Assembly: GCA_020050435.1 (NCBI GenBank)
Contig: JAGVKQ010000017.1
Coordinates: 1-64,000 of the forward strand
Direction of reading: 5' to 3'
Origin: Candidatus Caenarcanales bacterium
GTDB lineage: Bacteria; Cyanobacteriota; Vampirovibrionia; 2-02-FULL-35-15
Length of the DNA stretch: 64,000 nucleotides
Shown here: one piece after another, positions 10,763 through 21,057 of the stretch
Position numbering within the stretch: the first letter of the stretch is position 1
How the letters are laid out: each line of letters begins with the position of its first letter
Translations under genes and position numbers: made by a program
The notes under the pieces: generated by a model
Database searches by the model: none
What the model saw: only the letters and a program-made list of their open reading frames with translations
Told to the model about the DNA's origin: nothing

Positions 10763-10768
10763 TATAAT
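10763..10768 (+). promoter_or_regulatory. -10 hexamer of mnmE
   Basis: TATAAT ends eight bases before the mnmE ATG, which leaves almost no 5' leader and no room for a ribosome binding site. Confidence 0.55.
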
Positions 10769-10776
10769 CTTCTTGA

Positions 10777-12135
10777 ATGTACAACATCTCTGACACCATA
10801 GCTGCAATATGCACTCCAACTGGGGTGGGTAGCATTGCTGGCATTCGTATCTCTGGAAAAGACAGTTGGGATATCATTCAAAAGATTTTCTCTCCCTGTT
10901 CTCTATCCCACATGCAAGCTCAACATGGATATATAAAGGAAGACGATAAAACAATGGATGAAGTTATTGTTCTTCCATTTAAGGCTCCAAATAGTTTTAC
11001 TGCTGAAGACGTAATAGAAATTTTTACTCATGGTGGAAATCAAGTAACATCAATGGTTTTAGATCTTTGCCTTAAAAATGGAGTGAGATTAGCTAAAAAT
11101 GGAGAGTTTTCTTTTAGAGCTTTTATAAATGGAAGAATAGATCTAACTGAAGCTGAGGCTATAAATGATCTAATTAATGCCAGCAGCTCAAAAGCTGTTT
11201 TTTCTGCTAATGAGATTCTAAGCGGTTCTCTAAAAGAGAAGGTTAAAAGTTTTCACGAAGAGCTTCTATTCTTAGTTACAAAAATCGAAGGTTCTATAGA
11301 GTTTCCAATGGATGTTGGAGAATCGAAAAAAGATGAATTAAAAAAAGACCTGGAAAAAATAAATTCAGAGTTAAAAGTTCTTATTGAAACATCAAAAGAA
11401 GGTCAGATTTTAAGAGATGGATTAAAAGTATCTATAATTGGTGCACCAAATGCAGGGAAATCAAGTCTATTAAACAGACTCCTTGAAAATGAAAGAGCAA
11501 TAGTAACAAGTACTCCAGGAACTACAAGAGATACCATTGAAGAGAAAATAAACTTAAATGGCTATCCTATCGTTTTGGTAGACACTGCAGGAATAAGGCA
11601 TGATGGGAAGTTGGATGAAGCTGAAAAGCATGGAATAGAAAGAAGCAAATCAGCTCTTGAAAAATCAGATTTAGCGCTTGTAATTTTTGATGTTACGGAT
11701 AAAAAAGAAAATTACTCAGAGAAAATATTAAATTCTATCAATGGAAAACCTAAGATTTTAGTAGGAAATAAAATGGATTTAAATCCACAGCTCCCGGCTC
11801 TCAGCTCTAAGCTTGATATTCTCATTTCTGCCAAAGATGGCACTAACATTGATAAGTTAAAATCTCTTATAGTAGAAAAAATAAAACTCCTCTCACCATC
11901 AACCATAAACTATCAACCATCAACTTTTTTTATAAATCAACGCCAAAAAGAACTTTTAATTCAATGCTCAAACTCCATAGATTTTGCCACGGAAATCATA
12001 AATAAAAATGATCCAGAAGATTTAATTGCAGATGAGCTAAAAAAGGCTGTTTCAAAACTTGATGAAGTATCAGGACAGAAGGTGAATGAAGATGTAATTA
12101 ATAATATTTTCTCTAAGTTCTGTATCGGGAAATAA
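10777..12135 (+). CDS. mnmE: tRNA modification GTPase MnmE
   Basis: With MnmG, MnmE modifies uridine 34 of certain tRNAs (the cmnm5U pathway). The protein has the N-terminal folate-binding TrmE domain (DTIAAICTPTGVGSIAGIRISG), a helical middle, and a G domain with GAPNAGKSS (222-230), TTRD, DTAG, NKMD and SAK in order. It ends with the family C-terminal CIGK, whose Cys is catalytically important. The length of 452 is normal. MnmG is not nearby. A consensus -10 lies eight bases before the ATG, so the message is probably leaderless or nearly so. Confidence 0.97.
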   Translation: MYNISDTIAAICTPTGVGSIAGIRISGKDSWDIIQKIFSPCSLSHMQAQHGYIKEDDKTMDEVIVLPFKAPNSFTAEDVIEIFTHGGNQVTSMVLDLCLKNGVRLAKNGEFSFRAFINGRIDLTEAEAINDLINASSSKAVFSANEILSGSLKEKVKSFHEELLFLVTKIEGSIEFPMDVGESKKDELKKDLEKINSELKVLIETSKEGQILRDGLKVSIIGAPNAGKSSLLNRLLENERAIVTSTPGTTRDTIEEKINLNGYPIVLVDTAGIRHDGKLDEAEKHGIERSKSALEKSDLALVIFDVTDKKENYSEKILNSINGKPKILVGNKMDLNPQLPALSSKLDILISAKDGTNIDKLKSLIVEKIKLLSPSTINYQPSTFFINQRQKELLIQCSNSIDFATEIINKNDPEDLIADELKKAVSKLDEVSGQKVNEDVINNIFSKFCIGK

Positions 12136-12137
12136 CA

Positions 12138-12308
12138 TCAGTCCTTTAAATTGATTCCATCATCAATCATTGCCTGAGCAACATCTTTAGAATCAAACTT
12201 TAACTTTCCTTCTTTATACTGTTTCTTTAATTTCTCAAGTTCTTCTTTATCTAAGCTTTTACTTTTAGCCTTAATTGACTTATTACTAGTTTTTTTCTTT
12301 TTTTTCAT
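12138..12308 (-). CDS. Small basic protein, FlgM-like C-terminus
   Basis: A 56-residue frame is convergent with mnmE, whose stop is two bases away. It starts with a Lys-rich stretch (MKKKKKTSNKS). It continues with a helical segment, EELEKLKKQYKEGKLKFD, followed by SKDVAQAMIDDG. The pattern LK-x(3-5)-G-x-(3)-D-S-x-x-VA resembles the C-terminal sigma-28-binding part of FlgM anti-sigma factors, but it is shorter than typical FlgM. No flagellar gene lies in the window, so the role is open. The assignment is tentative. Confidence 0.45.
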   Translation of the reverse strand: MKKKKKTSNKSIKAKSKSLDKEELEKLKKQYKEGKLKFDSKDVAQAMIDDGINLKD

Positions 12309-12599
12309 CCGATAACTAATTTAACCCATGTTAAGGAAATCATCTTAATTGGTTTTCATATAATAAGTTCACAAGAATAAATGCAATTACAGATTAATTA
12401 ATTAATTATCAATAAAAGGAGTAATTATCAACTTTTTGCTTATTTAAATATTTTTCTATAACAAAAAGTGCTCTTTTGGAGATAATCTGATTTAATCATA
12501 CATAGGTGAAGCGAAAAAGTATTTATATATTCAATTTAAAATCCTAGTTTTTTTTATTCATTACGTTACAATATTTGAGGTTTGGAGGACAAACATTAA

Positions 12600-13400
12600 A
12601 TGGCAGAAACAACTCAGATAAATAAATATAAGCAGAAAAGGTCAACATTGTCTCAGGACACCTTTTTATACCCAACACAAAGTAAGCTTTATACAAAAGA
12701 AGAATTTGAGCTTTTAGATTCAATTTATTCAGATGGCTCTATTGGTATTGGCTTAGACTCCGCTGAAACTGCTAGAGAATTTCAAAAGGACAATTTTTGG
12801 GTGAGAAATAAACAAGAATTGTTGGCCTTACAAAGCAATAAAAGCAGCTTATTAAATAATGCAGGCTGGTTTACAGCAGGAATGATGCTGACATCAGTAG
12901 CCTTTCTTATCTATTTTCAAATGAATGGACGTGAAATCAAACAGAAACAAGACATACAAATTATTTTCCAAAAGTCTACTCAAGTAATGACTGATAAAAC
13001 TGCTGATGAAGCAGTAAGTAGAAAACTTGAAAGTAATGAGATTGCTCAAAGTCAAACAAACACTACCCCTAAAGCTGCTAACAAAGAATTCAAGTTTGAG
13101 CTTCCAAAATTTGCATTATTCACACCAAAGGCAGAAGTGCAAAAACCAGTTCAAGAAATTAAGCCAGAGCCAGTAAAAGAAGTAGTCACAGAAAGTGCTA
13201 AAGCTCCAATACAAGTAGTAGAAGAGACAAGCACTATTAAACATCATGTTGTTAGAAGTGGTGATTCTCTCTGGATCATTGCAAATAAATACTATTCAAA
13301 TCCTTCTCAAGAAAACATAAAAAAGATAATGAGAGCTAATAATATAAGAAGTATTTATAGCACTTTACGTTTGGGACAAAAGTTAGTGATTCCTTCATAA
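12600..13400 (+). CDS. Single-pass membrane protein with C-terminal LysM
   Basis: The 266-residue protein has a cytoplasmic-looking N-terminus (1-86), one membrane helix (about 88-107, GWFTAGMMLTSVAFLIYF), a Pro/Lys/Glu-rich linker (about 110-213), and a LysM domain at the end (215-266). The LysM includes VRSGDSLWIIANKYY and LRLGQKLVIP. LysM binds peptidoglycan glycans, so the protein likely ties the inner membrane to the wall. GGAGG sits about nine bases before the ATG, and a TACAAT -10-like site lies further upstream. The 291 bases before it hold no other gene. Confidence 0.88.
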   Translation: MAETTQINKYKQKRSTLSQDTFLYPTQSKLYTKEEFELLDSIYSDGSIGIGLDSAETAREFQKDNFWVRNKQELLALQSNKSSLLNNAGWFTAGMMLTSVAFLIYFQMNGREIKQKQDIQIIFQKSTQVMTDKTADEAVSRKLESNEIAQSQTNTTPKAANKEFKFELPKFALFTPKAEVQKPVQEIKPEPVKEVVTESAKAPIQVVEETSTIKHHVVRSGDSLWIIANKYYSNPSQENIKKIMRANNIRSIYSTLRLGQKLVIPS

Positions 13401-13402
13401 CT

Positions 13403-13489
13403 TTGTCATTCCCAGCTTGAACGGAATCCAGAACCATTGGATTTAAATAAACATATGTTTCTGGATTCCCGCTTTCGCGGGAATGACAA
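13403..13489. repeat. GTCATTCC-type inverted repeat (MITE-like)
   Basis: Ends TTGTCATTCCC (13403-13413) and GGGAATGACAA (13479-13489) are inverted repeats. Inside them GGAATCCAGA and TCTGGATTCC form a second pair. The right half reads as the familiar GGATTCCCGCTTTCGCGGGAATGAC dispersed-repeat type, here described by its halves. It fills the gap between the LysM gene and the ABC binding-protein gene and could stop transcription. Confidence 0.75.
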
Positions 13490-13504
13490 TATAATTACTT
13501 ATAA

Positions 13505-15253
13505 ATGAACATTCTAAAATATTTTTGTTTTCTTCTTTTCCTTAGTTCACAGCTCGCAGCTCACAGTTCGCAAGCTTCGGTTTCTAAAACCGTTCTATTA
13601 AACAATATTGAATACAAGCAAGTTCAAAATCCAATTGGAAAATTTGGGGGGACTTTAAATTTATCCGTTCTTGGAACTGGACCAAAAACATTTAATCCTT
13701 GGGCATCTACTGATAACACAAGTTCTGAATTATCCAGATTAATGTTTGACAGTTTGTTTGATGATGATCCTGATACAGGTGAAATAATTCCTCACCTAGC
13801 AAAAAGCTTTGAAATAAAAGATGGCGGAAAAACAATAATAGTAAAGCTTCGGAAAGGAATTACCTGGTCAGACGGCAAACCAATTACTGCAGATGATGTA
13901 GTTTTTACCTGGAATGAAATTGTATTTGGCGGATTAGAAGGTAGTGGATTTCAAGCATTGTGTTTGATAGATGGTAAATTCCCTGAAGTAAAAAAAATAG
14001 ATAATGAAACCATTGAGTTTAAAACACCAATCGTTTTTGCACCATTCCTCAGACAAATTTCTTATCCTCCCGCTCCTAAACATATTTTTGAGCCTCTTGT
14101 TAAAAAAGCAAAGTCAAAAGATGAAGCAAAACAAATTTTTAATCGCTTCTGGGGAACGAATACTACTCCAAAAGACTTTATTACCAGTGGTCCATTTAAA
14201 TTAAAAAGATATGTCCAAGGGGAGAGAATTGAATTTGAAAAAAATCCCAACTATTTTGTAATCAATACTGAAAATAAGAAATTGCCTTATTTAAACAAAG
14301 TGGTTTTCGCTACAATTCAAGATCAGGCTCTTGAACTATTTAAATTTTTAGCTGGGGAAATCGATACTACAACTATAAAAGGTGAAGATGTAGCACTTGT
14401 AAAAAAGCTAGAAGGGAAAAATAAGAAATTTAAAACGGTAAACCTGGGACCTAGTACTGGAACTGAGTTTTTAGTTTTTAATCTCGGCTATAAAAAAAAA
14501 GAGGGGGGGTGGTTTAACAATAACTATTTCAGAAAAGCAATCTCTCATGCTGTAGATAGAACTAGCATTGTTGATAATGTCTTAGGTGGGGTGGGCAAAC
14601 CTCTTTTTACATCTGAGTCACTTGCTTCAATTTACATAAACAAAAACTTAGCCAAAGGTCATCCACAAGATTTAAAAATAAGTAAAGAACTTTTAATAAA
14701 AGGTGGCTTCAAGTGGGATAAAGAAAAAAATCTTTTAGATGGTAAAAATCAAAAAGTAGAATTTACAGTTTTAACTAATGCTGAAAATGCTACCAGGCAG
14801 TCTATTGGTGTAATAATCCAGGATGATTTAAGAAAGCTCGGTATAAAAGTAAATCTAAGACCTATTGATTTCAATACTCTCATTGTTAAGTCAGACTCCG
14901 GGGACTGGGAAGGAATCATTATCGGGCTTACAGGAGGTTTTTTTGAACCAAATAGTGGATCAAATGTCTGGAGAACTACAGGCAGATTACATTTATTTGA
15001 TGGGTCAAAACATAAACCAAGAGACTGGGAAATTGAAATAGATAAAATTTTTAATGATGCTACAAAAGTTGTTGAATTTGAAAAGAGAAAAAAACTATAC
15101 GATAGATTTCAGGAAATTGCTTATGAAAAATTGCCTTTTATTTATTTAGTTTCACCAATTAGAATTTATGCTTATCAAAATACCTTAGGAAATATTAGAC
15201 CTACTGTTTATGGTGGCGTTATTTATAATCTTGAAAGTATTTACAAGAAGTAA
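13505..15253 (+). CDS. ABC transporter substrate-binding protein, family 5
   Basis: The 582-residue precursor has a signal peptide (MNILKYFCFLLFLSSQLAAH, followed by SSQAS). The mature part matches the extracellular solute-binding family 5 (oligopeptide/nickel type): GGTLNLSV, FNPWASTDN, ELSRLMFDSLF, LAKSFEIKDGGKTI, VKLRKGITWSDGKPITADDVVFTW and FRKAISHAVDR. This family captures peptides or similar solutes for an ABC importer. No permease or ATPase gene is next to it, so the substrate is undefined. It ends close to the groESL region. A G7 run inside (near 14503) does not break the frame. Confidence 0.92.
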   Translation: MNILKYFCFLLFLSSQLAAHSSQASVSKTVLLNNIEYKQVQNPIGKFGGTLNLSVLGTGPKTFNPWASTDNTSSELSRLMFDSLFDDDPDTGEIIPHLAKSFEIKDGGKTIIVKLRKGITWSDGKPITADDVVFTWNEIVFGGLEGSGFQALCLIDGKFPEVKKIDNETIEFKTPIVFAPFLRQISYPPAPKHIFEPLVKKAKSKDEAKQIFNRFWGTNTTPKDFITSGPFKLKRYVQGERIEFEKNPNYFVINTENKKLPYLNKVVFATIQDQALELFKFLAGEIDTTTIKGEDVALVKKLEGKNKKFKTVNLGPSTGTEFLVFNLGYKKKEGGWFNNNYFRKAISHAVDRTSIVDNVLGGVGKPLFTSESLASIYINKNLAKGHPQDLKISKELLIKGGFKWDKEKNLLDGKNQKVEFTVLTNAENATRQSIGVIIQDDLRKLGIKVNLRPIDFNTLIVKSDSGDWEGIIIGLTGGFFEPNSGSNVWRTTGRLHLFDGSKHKPRDWEIEIDKIFNDATKVVEFEKRKKLYDRFQEIAYEKLPFIYLVSPIRIYAYQNTLGNIRPTVYGGVIYNLESIYKK

Positions 15254-15505
15254 CCTTGATTTACAGATACCAATCTCTGACTGCATTTCAGGTTATTTGG
15301 ACTTTATTGCCAATGTTTTAAATTTCTTAACAGAAAAACTAAATTTTCCTTAAAAATTTGCCTTTAAATCAAAATTAAGTCAATAATTTAAACACCGAAT
15401 CTCGCTATGAAATATTAATCTTTGCTCTATAAATAAAAGTTTATAAATAAAGATTATACATTGTGAGAATCGGCCGTAAGGCATTAAAAAAGGAGTGTGA
15501 TTACC

Positions 15506-17480
<1,975 letters not shown>

Positions 17481-17506
17481 ACCACTGACGTAGATTACAA
17501 ACACTT

Positions 17507-17538
17507 AAGACCGGATTAAAAACCCGGTCTTTTTTTTG
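17507..17538 (+). terminator. Terminator of groESL
   Basis: AAGACCGG pairs with CCGGTCTT around a short A-rich loop and runs into eight T residues. Confidence 0.92.
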
Positions 17539-17547
17539 TTTTGCGGC

Positions 17548-17577
17548 GTAGATACGCCCCGGCGGGGGCGTATCTAC
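17548..17577. repeat. Long perfect hairpin after the groESL terminator
   Basis: GTAGATACGCCCC pairs perfectly with GGGGCGTATCTAC over 13 bases with a 4-base loop. No T-run follows. It resembles the GTAGAGACG-type hairpins common between genes in cyanobacteria. A shorter related hairpin (AGACGCCCC/GGGGCGTCT) sits at 61011-61031. Confidence 0.75.
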
Positions 17578-17690
17578 TGGGATCTTTGTCCTAAATTAAA
17601 AGATTTAGCCCTTCTCATAACTTTCCTTTAACTATGCGGCCGTTTAATACATGCATACAAGGAAATCATTTTTCTAACGGGAGAAAATAT

Positions 17691-17999
17691 ATGTCAACTA
17701 CTACACACATTGGAAATGCAAAGATTCAAGAATCTTATGATGCAGCTTTAGAAGGTAGACTTTCTAAAGTCAATAAAAGAGCAAGTGATGCAATTAATTC
17801 ATTTAGCGAATTAGTATCAGAATTAAACAAGCTTTCAAATGAAACAACAGGCACTACAGCTAAAAAAGAAGTGGCCGGAATTACAGCTGATTTAAATAAC
17901 TCAACAGTAATGGTTACTAGAATGTTAGAAGCTCAATTAGCAGCATTACATAATGTTGTTAAACCTGATGCTGGCGAAGCAGCACCATTCCCAGGCTAG
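17691..17999 (+). CDS. Small helical protein, 102 residues
   Basis: The start at 17691 (MSTTTHIGNAKIQESYDAAL) is chosen because a GGGAG site lies just upstream; an earlier in-frame ATG has none. The chain looks like two long helices (about 13-50 and 62-88) separated by a Thr/Asn loop (SNETTGTTAKK), then a loose Pro/Gly tail. No family is recognised. The size and helical-hairpin layout recall small exported helical proteins (ESX or type III needle classes), but no diagnostic motif is present. It is monocistronic, closed by a strong terminator. It may be highly expressed. Confidence 0.72.
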   Translation: MSTTTHIGNAKIQESYDAALEGRLSKVNKRASDAINSFSELVSELNKLSNETTGTTAKKEVAGITADLNNSTVMVTRMLEAQLAALHNVVKPDAGEAAPFPG

Positions 18000-18021
18000 A
18001 TCTTACACGTATTTTAACCAT

Positions 18022-18052
18022 AAAAAGGACACAATTAATTGTGTCCTTTTTT
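18022..18052 (+). terminator. Terminator after the 102-residue helical protein
   Basis: AAAAAGGACACAA pairs with TTGTGTCCTTTTT around TTAA; the right arm itself forms the T-run. Confidence 0.93.
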
Positions 18053-18098
18053 GCGTATAAAGCAAGATTTTGTCTTAAATGATATATTTATATATCAT

Positions 18099-18581
18099 AT
18101 GAAAGCTTTATATCCGGGTAGTTTTGACCCGATTACAAATGGCCATTTAGATGTTATTAAAAGAATTACACCTATTTTTGGTGAAGTCATAATTGCTGTA
18201 CTAAATAATAATGAAAAATCTAATACAATTCCACTTAAAGATAGATTAGAACTAATAAAAGAATCTACAAAAGGGATGAAAAACATCTCTGTTGAAAGTT
18301 TTACTGGTCTTACAGTCGTCTATGCAAAATCTAGAAATGCAAATGTAATAGTACGTGGCTTAAGAGCCCCTTCAGACTTCGAATATGAGCTTGAAATGTC
18401 TCAAATTAACTATTTTCTGTCAAATGGCTTAGAAACCCTTTTTATAATGACAAACCCAGCTTATTCTTTTATCAGGTCGAGTAGGGTTAAGGAAGTAATT
18501 GAACTTGGTGGTGATGTGAAAGAACTTGTCCCCACTCCTGTTTATAAGTATCTTTACGAAAAAATAGACTTAAAAAAATAA
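18099..18581 (+). CDS. coaD: Phosphopantetheine adenylyltransferase
   Basis: CoaD transfers AMP from ATP to 4'-phosphopantetheine, the fourth step of CoA synthesis. The 160-residue protein begins MKALYPGSFDPITNGHLDVI with the NGH variant of the HxGH nucleotidyltransferase motif. It also has VRGLRAPSDFEYE and SFIRSSRVKEV. The start at 18099 gives the standard N-terminus; a longer frame would begin inside the upstream terminator. No ribosome binding site is seen. A palindromic AT run (GATATATTTATATATC, 18081-18096) lies directly before the ATG. The coiled-coil gene follows 45 bases later. Confidence 0.96.
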   Translation: MKALYPGSFDPITNGHLDVIKRITPIFGEVIIAVLNNNEKSNTIPLKDRLELIKESTKGMKNISVESFTGLTVVYAKSRNANVIVRGLRAPSDFEYELEMSQINYFLSNGLETLFIMTNPAYSFIRSSRVKEVIELGGDVKELVPTPVYKYLYEKIDLKK

Positions 18582-18626
18582 ATATTGAAGTGTATAATAC
18601 TCTTCAGAATACATGAGGTAGGTGAA

Positions 18627-19229
18627 ATGAGCATTTATAAGTTAATCGACAGACTTGGTTTAGTAGTTGAAGAATCCCAATCAATTCCTTGGAGTTCTTA
18701 CAAGCTTGTAAACATTGAAAAATTTTATGACCAATTAGAGCTAGTCATGTCTAAACTTCCTCAAGAAATTAAAGAAGCCACATCGATTTTAAATCAAAAA
18801 GAAGAAATTTTAAGTCAAGCACAAATCAAATCAGACAAGGTTTTAAAAGATGCTCAAAAACAATCTGATGAGCTTATGGAAAATACTCAGTATAAAGTAG
18901 ACAAAATGGTAAAAGATTCTGAAATCTTAAAAAAGATAGAACAAGAAGCAGAAAAAATTAAACGTTCAATTCTTCAGGAAGCAGAAGAAATTAGGATGAA
19001 AGCACTTAAAGAGTCTGAAGAGATGAGAAAGAAAGCTTACGATGAAGCTGAAAATGTAAAAGTTGGAGCTGATCAATATGCTGAAAGCGTTTTATCCAGT
19101 CTCGATCAAGATTTAACCAATGCTCTTTCCATAGTAAGAAATGGTCAAAAACATTTAACATCAACCAAAGGAAACAGCAGATTTTCACCACAAACGAATG
19201 GTAGAGATAAAGAATCAGCTATTGTTTAA
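18627..19229 (+). CDS. Coiled-coil protein next to coaD
   Basis: The start at 18627 (MSIYKLIDRLGLVVEESQSI) is preceded by AGGTAGGTG; a TTG 42 bases upstream overlaps a TATAAT-like site and is less likely. Residues ~35-165 form a long coiled coil with regular Lys/Glu heptads (SILQEAEEIRMKALKE). This is like DivIVA-type or ATPase stalk-type proteins. The Ser/Thr/Asn-rich end is disordered. The N-terminal IYKLIDRLG...P motif is similar to a conserved coiled-coil family I recall beside coaD in other bacteria. A role in division or septum organisation is a guess. Confidence 0.8.
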   Translation: MSIYKLIDRLGLVVEESQSIPWSSYKLVNIEKFYDQLELVMSKLPQEIKEATSILNQKEEILSQAQIKSDKVLKDAQKQSDELMENTQYKVDKMVKDSEILKKIEQEAEKIKRSILQEAEEIRMKALKESEEMRKKAYDEAENVKVGADQYAESVLSSLDQDLTNALSIVRNGQKHLTSTKGNSRFSPQTNGRDKESAIV

Positions 19230-19240
19230 CCAACGTATCA

Positions 19241-19316
19241 TGTCATTCTGAGCGGTTAGCGAAGAATCCACTAACGTAATTAGATTCTTCAGTCGCATGG
19301 CTCCTTCAGAATGACA
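19241..19316. repeat. TGTCATTCTGA-type inverted repeat
   Basis: Outer arms TGTCATTCTGA and TCAGAATGACA, with inner AAGAATC/GATTCTT, make an imperfect long hairpin. It fills the gap between two convergent genes and probably stops transcription from both sides. It is the same general class as the GTCATTCC repeat at 13403. Confidence 0.78.
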
Positions 19317-19318
19317 TT

Positions 19319-20170
19319 TTACGTGATGTCTTGTACTGCCAAACTACCCCAGTGAAATTTTTGTCTAATAGTCCAGTAGAAATCACTTTCTTCACCCAAT
19401 AATCTAATTAATTTTGCATTTACTTTTGATTTTTTTACTTTTACTGACTCATGAGCTTTGATCGGATAGTTTTCTTGTCCATCCATTTGTAAAATGGTGC
19501 CTTGATGGGCTCTGTTAAATGTAATAGTTAGTTCTTTAGTATCTGAAACTATATGTGGTCTATTCGTCAAACTATGTGCACACATAGGTACAATCTCTAT
19601 ACCTCTAACTTCTGGATCCATAACTGCACCACCAGCAGCCATTGCATAAGCAGTGGATCCTGTAGGTGTAGAAATAATCAATCCATCTGAATGATAGTCA
19701 GCTACCGGTCTTTCATTTACACTAAGTGTTAAGTGAAGCATTCTTTTATCAACTGCACGATAAATAACGATGTCATTTAATGCAATCATACACTTATCAG
19801 AGCTTGAGATTTGAGCTTCAAGCATAGCTCTTTCTTCCACCCTATATTCACCAGCTAAAACCTTATCTAAAAGTTCATGAACATTTCCAGGTCTTCCTTC
19901 AGTTAAAAATCCTAAGTGACCGGTATTCACACCAAACATTGGAATATTTTTAGGAGCTAAAACTCTACTAGTACCTAGCAATGTACCATCGCCACCAAGA
20001 ATAAGTGCAAAATCTAAATGTTCACTCAAATGAACTAGATCACTATCTGGAACTCCCGTCTTATATATGCAAGTGGTTATTCCCTTGCCTGATAAATACT
20101 CTCCAATTTTTTTAGCAAAATCTAGATTAGAACTTCTGGTGGCATTGTAGATTAGACCAATCTTTTTCAT
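19319..20170 (-). CDS. nadK: NAD kinase
   Basis: NadK phosphorylates NAD to NADP in the cytosol. The 283-residue protein shows the diacylglycerol/NAD-kinase fold motifs: GGDGTLL (about 59-65), NTGHLGFL, LNDIVI, YHSDGLIISTPTGSTAYAMAAGGA and HSLTNRPHIV. TATAAT ends exactly six bases before the ATG, so the message should start at or next to the AUG. tlyA is upstream, 23 bases away on the same strand. The pair tlyA-nadK is a common neighbourhood in many bacteria. Confidence 0.97.
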   Translation of the reverse strand: MKKIGLIYNATRSSNLDFAKKIGEYLSGKGITTCIYKTGVPDSDLVHLSEHLDFALILGGDGTLLGTSRVLAPKNIPMFGVNTGHLGFLTEGRPGNVHELLDKVLAGEYRVEERAMLEAQISSSDKCMIALNDIVIYRAVDKRMLHLTLSVNERPVADYHSDGLIISTPTGSTAYAMAAGGAVMDPEVRGIEIVPMCAHSLTNRPHIVSDTKELTITFNRAHQGTILQMDGQENYPIKAHESVKVKKSKVNAKLIRLLGEESDFYWTIRQKFHWGSLAVQDIT

Positions 20171-20176
20171 AGCATT

Positions 20177-20182
20177 ATTATA
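20177..20182 (-). promoter_or_regulatory. -10 hexamer of nadK
   Basis: TATAAT (minus strand) followed by AATGCT and then the nadK ATG: six bases between hexamer and start codon. Confidence 0.65.
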
Positions 20183-20193
20183 GCAAAGGGACG

Positions 20194-21039
20194 TCAGCGC
20201 CTCTTCACTAACAACCTATGTGCTTCTTCCACCGTATTATGAATAGTCTCCTCTGTCACTGAGCCCACATCTTTTTCATTAAAAGTTATATCTAACCAAA
20301 ATTCAATGTTTCCTTTAGCACCAGTAATGGGAGAAAAAGTTAATCCTCTTACAGCAAGTCCAAGATTAGTTAAATTTTCTGTATATCCAAGAAGCAAGCC
20401 CTTGTGAACATTTTTATCAGTTATTATTCCTCTCTTCCCAACCTCTTCAGGAAGAGCTTCAAACTGTGGCTTAAATAAAGTTAGAATATTTGTCTTTTCA
20501 CCCTGATCAACAAGTTCCATTATGGGTTTGAACACTTTAGAGAGAGAAATAAAAGATAAATCAACTACACAAATTGTAGGTCTAGGATCATCTTTTTTAT
20601 AGAGCTTATCTGGCATTAAATAACGAACGTTGGTTCTTTCAAGAAGTATAACTTTAGGATCTTTTCTTAAGCCATAGTCAAACTGACCATAGCCAACATC
20701 TATTGCATAAACTTTGCTTGCACCACGCTTTAAGAGACAGTCGGTAAATCCACCAGTAGATGCCCCTACATCAAGACAAACTCTATCAACAATACTAAGC
20801 TCAAAATATCTAAGTGCTCCTTCTAATTTTATTCCACCACGACTTACATAAGGGTTTGTAGTAAATAAAACAGTAATGTTTGATTTTATATCTATAAAAG
20901 TACCTGGCTTTGAAATCTTTTCTTTATCTACTAGAATAGCTCCTTGCATTATGGCTGAACGAGCTTGTTCACGTGAAGGAAAGTATTCTTTCTCTACAAG
21001 AAAAGTATCTAAACGTTTTTTTTCTTTTTTAGGTGGCAC
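20194..21039 (-). CDS. tlyA: TlyA-family rRNA 2'-O-methyltransferase
   Basis: The TlyA family methylates ribose in 16S/23S rRNA and was historically called hemolysin. Residues 1-65 form an S4 RNA-binding domain (RLDTFLVEKEYFPSREQAR). Then comes a FtsJ-like SAM domain with YVSRGGIKLEGAL, CLDVGASTGGFTDCLL, YAIDVGYGQ and VVDLSFISL. It starts with GTG. TATAAT ends six bases before it, again suggesting a leaderless message. It is 23 bases from nadK and probably shares transcripts with it. The length of 281 is normal. Confidence 0.94.
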   Translation of the reverse strand: MPPKKEKKRLDTFLVEKEYFPSREQARSAIMQGAILVDKEKISKPGTFIDIKSNITVLFTTNPYVSRGGIKLEGALRYFELSIVDRVCLDVGASTGGFTDCLLKRGASKVYAIDVGYGQFDYGLRKDPKVILLERTNVRYLMPDKLYKKDDPRPTICVVDLSFISLSKVFKPIMELVDQGEKTNILTLFKPQFEALPEEVGKRGIITDKNVHKGLLLGYTENLTNLGLAVRGLTFSPITGAKGNIEFWLDITFNEKDVGSVTEETIHNTVEEAHRLLVKRR

Positions 21040-21045
21040 AGATTG

Positions 21046-21051
21046 ATTATA
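21046..21051 (-). promoter_or_regulatory. -10 hexamer of tlyA
   Basis: TATAAT then CAATCT then GTG. A second overlapping TATAAT lies five bases further upstream. Confidence 0.6.
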
Positions 21052-21057
21052 TTATAT

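Noticed and set aside
15497-15505. GTG at 15497 as the groES start
   Set aside because: It lies one base after the AGGAG site, too close for initiation, while the TTG at 15506 has a normal distance and gives the usual N-terminus.
17634-17690. Upstream ATG of the 102-residue helical protein
   Set aside because: No ribosome binding site before it, and the added residues are unlike the rest of the protein. The ATG at 17691 has GGGAG upstream.
18081-18096. AT palindrome before coaD as an operator
   Set aside because: GATATATTTATATATC is easily formed by chance in such AT-rich DNA and no second copy was found.
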